A stretch of 41,936 nt of DNA. It comes from Alphaproteobacteria bacterium RIFCSPLOWO2_01_FULL_40_26 (GTDB taxonomy: Bacteria; Pseudomonadota; Alphaproteobacteria; Rickettsiales; UBA1997). The number at the start of each line of letters is the position of its first letter. Position 1 is the first letter of the stretch. A model generated the notes under the pieces. It was not told the DNA's origin. It saw nothing but the letters and a program-made list of their open reading frames with translations, and ran no database searches. This document shows positions 38,488 to 41,936 of the stretch, one piece after another. The DNA lies in contig MEMO01000011.1 in assembly GCA_001767955.1 (NCBI GenBank), forward strand, positions 1 to 41,936. Direction: 5' to 3'. The position numbers and the translations under genes are program-made.

Positions 38488-39442
38488 TTCCGCTTCTAGA
38501 GCCTGTTTTCAAACCCACCACATTTCGCTTTTGCCCAAATTTTGGCTCGTTTTTTGGCAAAATTTTTTGCTGTATGCCAGATACAGCGGCAAAATTTTGC
38601 CAAAAAGTCGCACAAAATTTGGGCAAAATCGAAACGCGCTGGGTTTGAAAACAGGCTCTAAAAATTGGCATTAACGACAATACAATAAACAACCCATAAA
38701 AATTACCGTAAGGAATAAAAAACAGACGAAAGATCATATCAATTGCCGCCATAAAAAATGTGTAGATAAATTGTCTGGAAATTGAAGTCGGCGCGGTTCT
38801 AGGATCGGTAATCATATTAAAAGAAAATAACAACATTGATGCTGAAGTTAAAATCTGAATATTGGACAAAAAGTCCGCAAAAGAAAAATCGCTTCTAACC
38901 AACGCAAAAAAGCAAAAATTTAGAAACCAAAATAATACGGTAAAAAACTGCCCGGCCATCAAGCTGATAATAAATCCAGCAATAAAAAATATAACCACCG
39001 CCGCAACACTTCCTGCAAAAACCATACCGGACAGATTCAGATTTCCCTCATATAAAATCAACATCACCACTATGCCAAAATTTGACGGGTTGTACAAATG
39101 TCTGCCGTCAACTCGAATAAAAAACTTCGACAAAATCGCCAATATGGTTGCCATGAAATATGGCGTGGCGGAAGTCGCATCAATTATAAGTGAAGAACTT
39201 AATGCCGCCAATATCGCGCTTACCGGAAAATATGGCTTAACACCGCGAAAATGTTGAATTGAAAGCTCCAATGTTATTGCCAGAAATATCATGGCAAACA
39301 TAACACTAAGCGGACGTTCAAAATAAAAAAGAAGCCGCGCTGCAACCGAATATGAGAATATACCAACCAGCTGCAAATAAAATGCGATGCGTAGAATTTT
39401 TTGCTTTTTATCAGCGTTATTTTCGAGGAAAAAACCCATCAA
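38477..39442 (-). CDS. RnfD/NqrB-like integral membrane protein; C-terminus extended by element A3
   Basis: FRGVKPYFPVSAILAALSSSLIIDA, HLYNPSNFGIV, FSFNMITDPRTAPTS; tail FRACFQTQ...GLKTGSR encoded by the palindrome. Confidence 0.75.
   Translation of the reverse strand: MMGFFLENNADKKQKILRIAFYLQLVGIFSYSVAARLLFYFERPLSVMFAMIFLAITLELSIQHFRGVKPYFPVSAILAALSSSLIIDATSATPYFMATILAILSKFFIRVDGRHLYNPSNFGIVVMLILYEGNLNLSGMVFAGSVAAVVIFFIAGFIISLMAGQFFTVLFWFLNFCFFALVRSDFSFADFLSNIQILTSASMLLFSFNMITDPRTAPTSISRQFIYTFFMAAIDMIFRLFFIPYGNFYGLFIVLSLMPIFRACFQTQRVSILPKFCATFWQNFAAVSGIQQKILPKNEPKFGQKRNVVGLKTGSRSGNEK
38498..38659. repeat. 162-bp palindromic element A3, in frame at the 3' end of the RnfD-like gene
   Basis: Ends AGAGCCTGTTTTCAAACCCA / TGGGTTTGAAAACAGGCTCT, flanked T...A. 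Confidence 0.93.
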
Positions 39443-40617
39443 AATATTTTTTTCATTTGCTCAAGCGCTCTGCGCATATTTTCCTCATCGTGAATCAGGG
39501 AAAATCTGACAAAACCTTCGCCATTCTTGCCAAAAGCGCTGCCAGGAGTTGCTGCTACACTGATTTCTTCAATCATTTTTTTACAGAAATCAAATGAAGA
39601 AAATGCAGAAAATTTTTGCGGCAATTTTGCCCAAAGAAACATGCTGGCTTTTGGTTTTTCAACTTTCCATCCCAGTTCGGTTTCAAATAAATTCACTAAA
39701 AACTCACCGCGATTTTTGTAAAGTGCACGCAAATTTTTGAGATATTCATCGCTTTTTTCTGACAAAGCATCGGCAGCAACTATCTGCAATGGATTGAATG
39801 AGCCGTAGTCGAGATAGGATTTAATTTTGTAAAGTGCATTGATGAGAATTTTATTTCCCGCTGCAAAACCAACACGACATCCGGCCATGGAATAGCTTTT
39901 GGAAATGGAAGTAAATTCAATAGCGATATCTTTGGCACCAGGCACTTCAAGGATTGAATGCGGTTTGTCTTTTTCGCTGAAATAAAGCTCGCAATAAGCC
40001 AAATCGGAGATGATGTAAATTTGGTGTTTTTTACAGAAATCAACTAACTCGCGATAAAAATCCAGATCGGCAATTTCGGTTGTTGGATTGCATGGATATG
40101 AGACGATAACCGCTTGTGGCTTGTGGCTTTTTGACTCCACATGTTTTTTAAATTTTACCAAAAAATCCATCGCCGAAATTGCATTGATGTGATTGGTTTT
40201 TCCCTTCGAAATTACAAAGGCAAAATTGTGAATCGGATAAAATGGCGAAGGGGTGCAGATGTAATTTTTATCATCGGAAATCGCGGTTGCCAGAGAAGCA
40301 ATGCCCTCTTTCGCGCCAATCGTAACAATGGTTTCCGACTTATAATCAAGTTCAACCAGGAAACGTCTTTGATAATAATCACACAGAGATTTTTTTAGAA
40401 TTTCGATTCCACCAACAACAGAATAGCCAAAAAGTTTTGGATCGCGCGCCAAGGAAGAAAGCTTTTCCATCACATGTTGTGGCGGCGCAGAATCGGGATT
40501 TCCCATACCAAAATCCAGAATCTTCATGCCGCGCAAAGCAGCATCAGATTTGAGCTGGTAAATAGCAGAAAAAATGTAGGGCGGAAGTTTTTCGGTGAGA
40601 TAAAATTTATTTTGCAC
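39439..40617 (-). CDS. Class I/II PLP aminotransferase (AlaC-like)
   Basis: LDFGMGNPDSAPPQHVMEKL, VVSYPCNPTTEIADLDFYRELV, ISDLAYCELYF, EFTSISKSYSMAGCRVGFAAGN. Confidence 0.88.
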   Translation of the reverse strand: MQNKFYLTEKLPPYIFSAIYQLKSDAALRGMKILDFGMGNPDSAPPQHVMEKLSSLARDPKLFGYSVVGGIEILKKSLCDYYQRRFLVELDYKSETIVTIGAKEGIASLATAISDDKNYICTPSPFYPIHNFAFVISKGKTNHINAISAMDFLVKFKKHVESKSHKPQAVIVSYPCNPTTEIADLDFYRELVDFCKKHQIYIISDLAYCELYFSEKDKPHSILEVPGAKDIAIEFTSISKSYSMAGCRVGFAAGNKILINALYKIKSYLDYGSFNPLQIVAADALSEKSDEYLKNLRALYKNRGEFLVNLFETELGWKVEKPKASMFLWAKLPQKFSAFSSFDFCKKMIEEISVAATPGSAFGKNGEGFVRFSLIHDEENMRRALEQMKKIF

Positions 40618-40630
40618 TGTTTATAAAAAT

Positions 40631-40656
40631 AGATCCTGAAACAAGTTCAGGATGAC
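40631..40656. repeat. Solo family D arm
   Basis: agatcctgaaacaagttcaggatgac, identical to the 26445 and 28781 arms. Confidence 0.9.
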
Positions 40657-40669
40657 AGGAAAGAGAAGA

Positions 40670-41776
40670 TCATAAACAGTTTCTTAGATCGACCAAAAAC
40701 TCATCAATCTTTTCTTTCGTAATCCCTGGCATACAGATGATGTGAGCGCTATTTCCTTCATTGGCTAATTGCCATTTCACACAAATTTCATCTGATGGTT
40801 TCGGGAAAACAACAGTGATCGAATTTTCATTGCGCCAGGCGGCAAGCCCGATTTCCTTGAGTTTGAAAGTGACATATTCTGCAAGCTCCATGCTGGCAAT
40901 TGCGCGTTTTTTCAAACCATCCTTGCCAAGCTTTTTAATGGCATACCATAAAAACAAAGGTGCATGACCATTGCGTGAACCGGTTATGGTTGTATCTACC
41001 GTGCCAATATAGGGAATGACTTTTCCGATGCGATCTTTGTAATTTTTCTTCACCAAAACCACGCCGCATGGAATTGGCGAACCGATGAATTTATGGCCGG
41101 AAATTGCAATCGAATCAGCGCCGTGCGAAAAATCAAAGCCCTGACCTTTCTCAAGTAAAGCAAGATAAATACCGGAAAGCGCAGCATCGCAATGGACGTA
41201 GTAATTGCGGATGGCCGAGGCTTTTAGCGCTTGTTTAATTTTGGCAATATCATCTTTGGCTTCAGTCATCGTCGTGCCAATATTTGCAACCATAATCGCT
41301 GACCGATCACGATGCGTGTGAACGACTTCCTTCAAATCTTCATAATCAATCTCGCCATTATCCTGAGCACGAATCATGATGCTTGGCATGTTGAGCAAGC
41401 TGATATTTTTTTGCACCGAATAATGCGTAGCTTCGGAATAATAGACCATGCCTTGCGGATAAACCTCGCGCGCCACATAAAGCCCGTAAAGATTTCCCTC
41501 CGAACCGCCATTGGTCACATAGCCCCAGCTATTGTCTTTCGGCGCTTTGAAAATTTCGCAAAAAAACGAAATCACTTCGCGCTCAAGCGAACGCGAATTT
41601 AAATCGTAAAGCGATTCAACCAGCGGATCGCCGAGATTGTTGAGCGGATAAGCCAAAAGCGGATAAAGCTCGGAATAATCAAAATCCTGCGCAATAGGAT
41701 AGCCAATGAGACGCAAGGCGCGATCTTTCACAAGTTCGACATATTTTTGCAGACGTTCTTTGCTTTGCTGATCCAT
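40670..41776 (-). CDS. hdc: PLP-dependent histidine decarboxylase; start taken at ATG 41776
   Basis: IGYPIAQDFDYSELYPLLAYPLNNLGDP, GYVTNGGSEGNLYGLYVARE, YYSEATHYSVQKN, HCDAALSGIYLAL, ISGHKFIGSPIPCGVVLVKK. Confidence 0.88.
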   Translation of the reverse strand: MDQQSKERLQKYVELVKDRALRLIGYPIAQDFDYSELYPLLAYPLNNLGDPLVESLYDLNSRSLEREVISFFCEIFKAPKDNSWGYVTNGGSEGNLYGLYVAREVYPQGMVYYSEATHYSVQKNISLLNMPSIMIRAQDNGEIDYEDLKEVVHTHRDRSAIMVANIGTTMTEAKDDIAKIKQALKASAIRNYYVHCDAALSGIYLALLEKGQGFDFSHGADSIAISGHKFIGSPIPCGVVLVKKNYKDRIGKVIPYIGTVDTTITGSRNGHAPLFLWYAIKKLGKDGLKKRAIASMELAEYVTFKLKEIGLAAWRNENSITVVFPKPSDEICVKWQLANEGNSAHIICMPGITKEKIDEFLVDLRNCL

Positions 41777-41793
41777 AAATTGTTCTTTAGTTA

Positions 41794-41894
41794 ACCTACT
41801 TTGAAAAAGGAGGTGGCGCGAAGCGCCGTAGGATTTCAAAAACCTCCTTTGAAAAAGGAGGTGGCTGATTGCGAAGCAATCAGACGGAGGATTT
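41794..41894. repeat. Two tandem copies of repeat G (ACCTCCTTTGAAAAAGGAGGTGGC-stem-GCGAAGC-stem-CGGAGGATTT)
   Basis: aacctactttgaaaaaggaggtggcgcgaagcgccgtaggattt then aacctcctttgaaaaaggaggtggctgattgcgaagcaatcagacggaggattta. Confidence 0.85.
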
Positions 41895-41936
41895 ATGGAG
41901 ACAAACTCAGAGTTAGAGTTTGTCTCTCCCAAATCA

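Noticed and set aside
38346-38648. 100-aa plus-strand ORF ending FCQKVAQNLGKIETRWV
   Set aside because: Produced by reading the A3 palindrome on the opposite strand; no independent support.
41777-41932. N-terminal extension MGETNSNSEFVSINPPSDCF... of histidine decarboxylase
   Set aside because: Encoded by repeat G hairpins; the homologous region starts at MDQQSKERLQ (41776).
1-41936. tRNA or rRNA genes
   Set aside because: No convincing cloverleaf or rRNA sequence was recognised; a tRNAscan/Infernal run would be needed to exclude them.

Overview
This is a compact, AT-rich, gene-dense chromosomal window from an alphaproteobacterium, possibly Rickettsiales-related. The lineage is inferred from the long Rickettsia/Thermus-type Icd, an XRE regulator with a [11 protein letters not shown] helix, and the Rickettsia-like palindrome-in-gene pattern. 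Housekeeping and metabolic genes include nusA-infB, hisF, lnt, icd, argB, bioD, def, purN, argG, folC, nuoA/B/C, dapA, pal, trmD, an alaC-like aminotransferase and a PLP histidine decarboxylase. There is also a glycan locus (GT, methyltransferase, FdtA/FdtB/RmlA-like) and a tandem pair of large GT-C-like membrane proteins. The main unexpected content is a set of palindromic, MITE-like elements. Several are about 162 bp with TA-flanked ends. Others (144 and 81 bp) have TNA duplications. They sit inside genes or exactly on gene junctions. Removing them on paper restores canonical reading frames: RmlA MKGIILAGG, ATGA overlaps for argB/rmlA and rmlA/degT, and a truncated membrane protein. A different 100-bp element adds nearly the same peptide to FolC and TrmD. 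Other notable items are a BstYI-like restriction-modification cassette between nuoB and nuoC, a candidate structured RNA with a strong terminator, and an RnfD/NqrB-like plus FG-GAP/UnbV-like gene pair. All homology calls come from reading the protein sequences; no searches were run.
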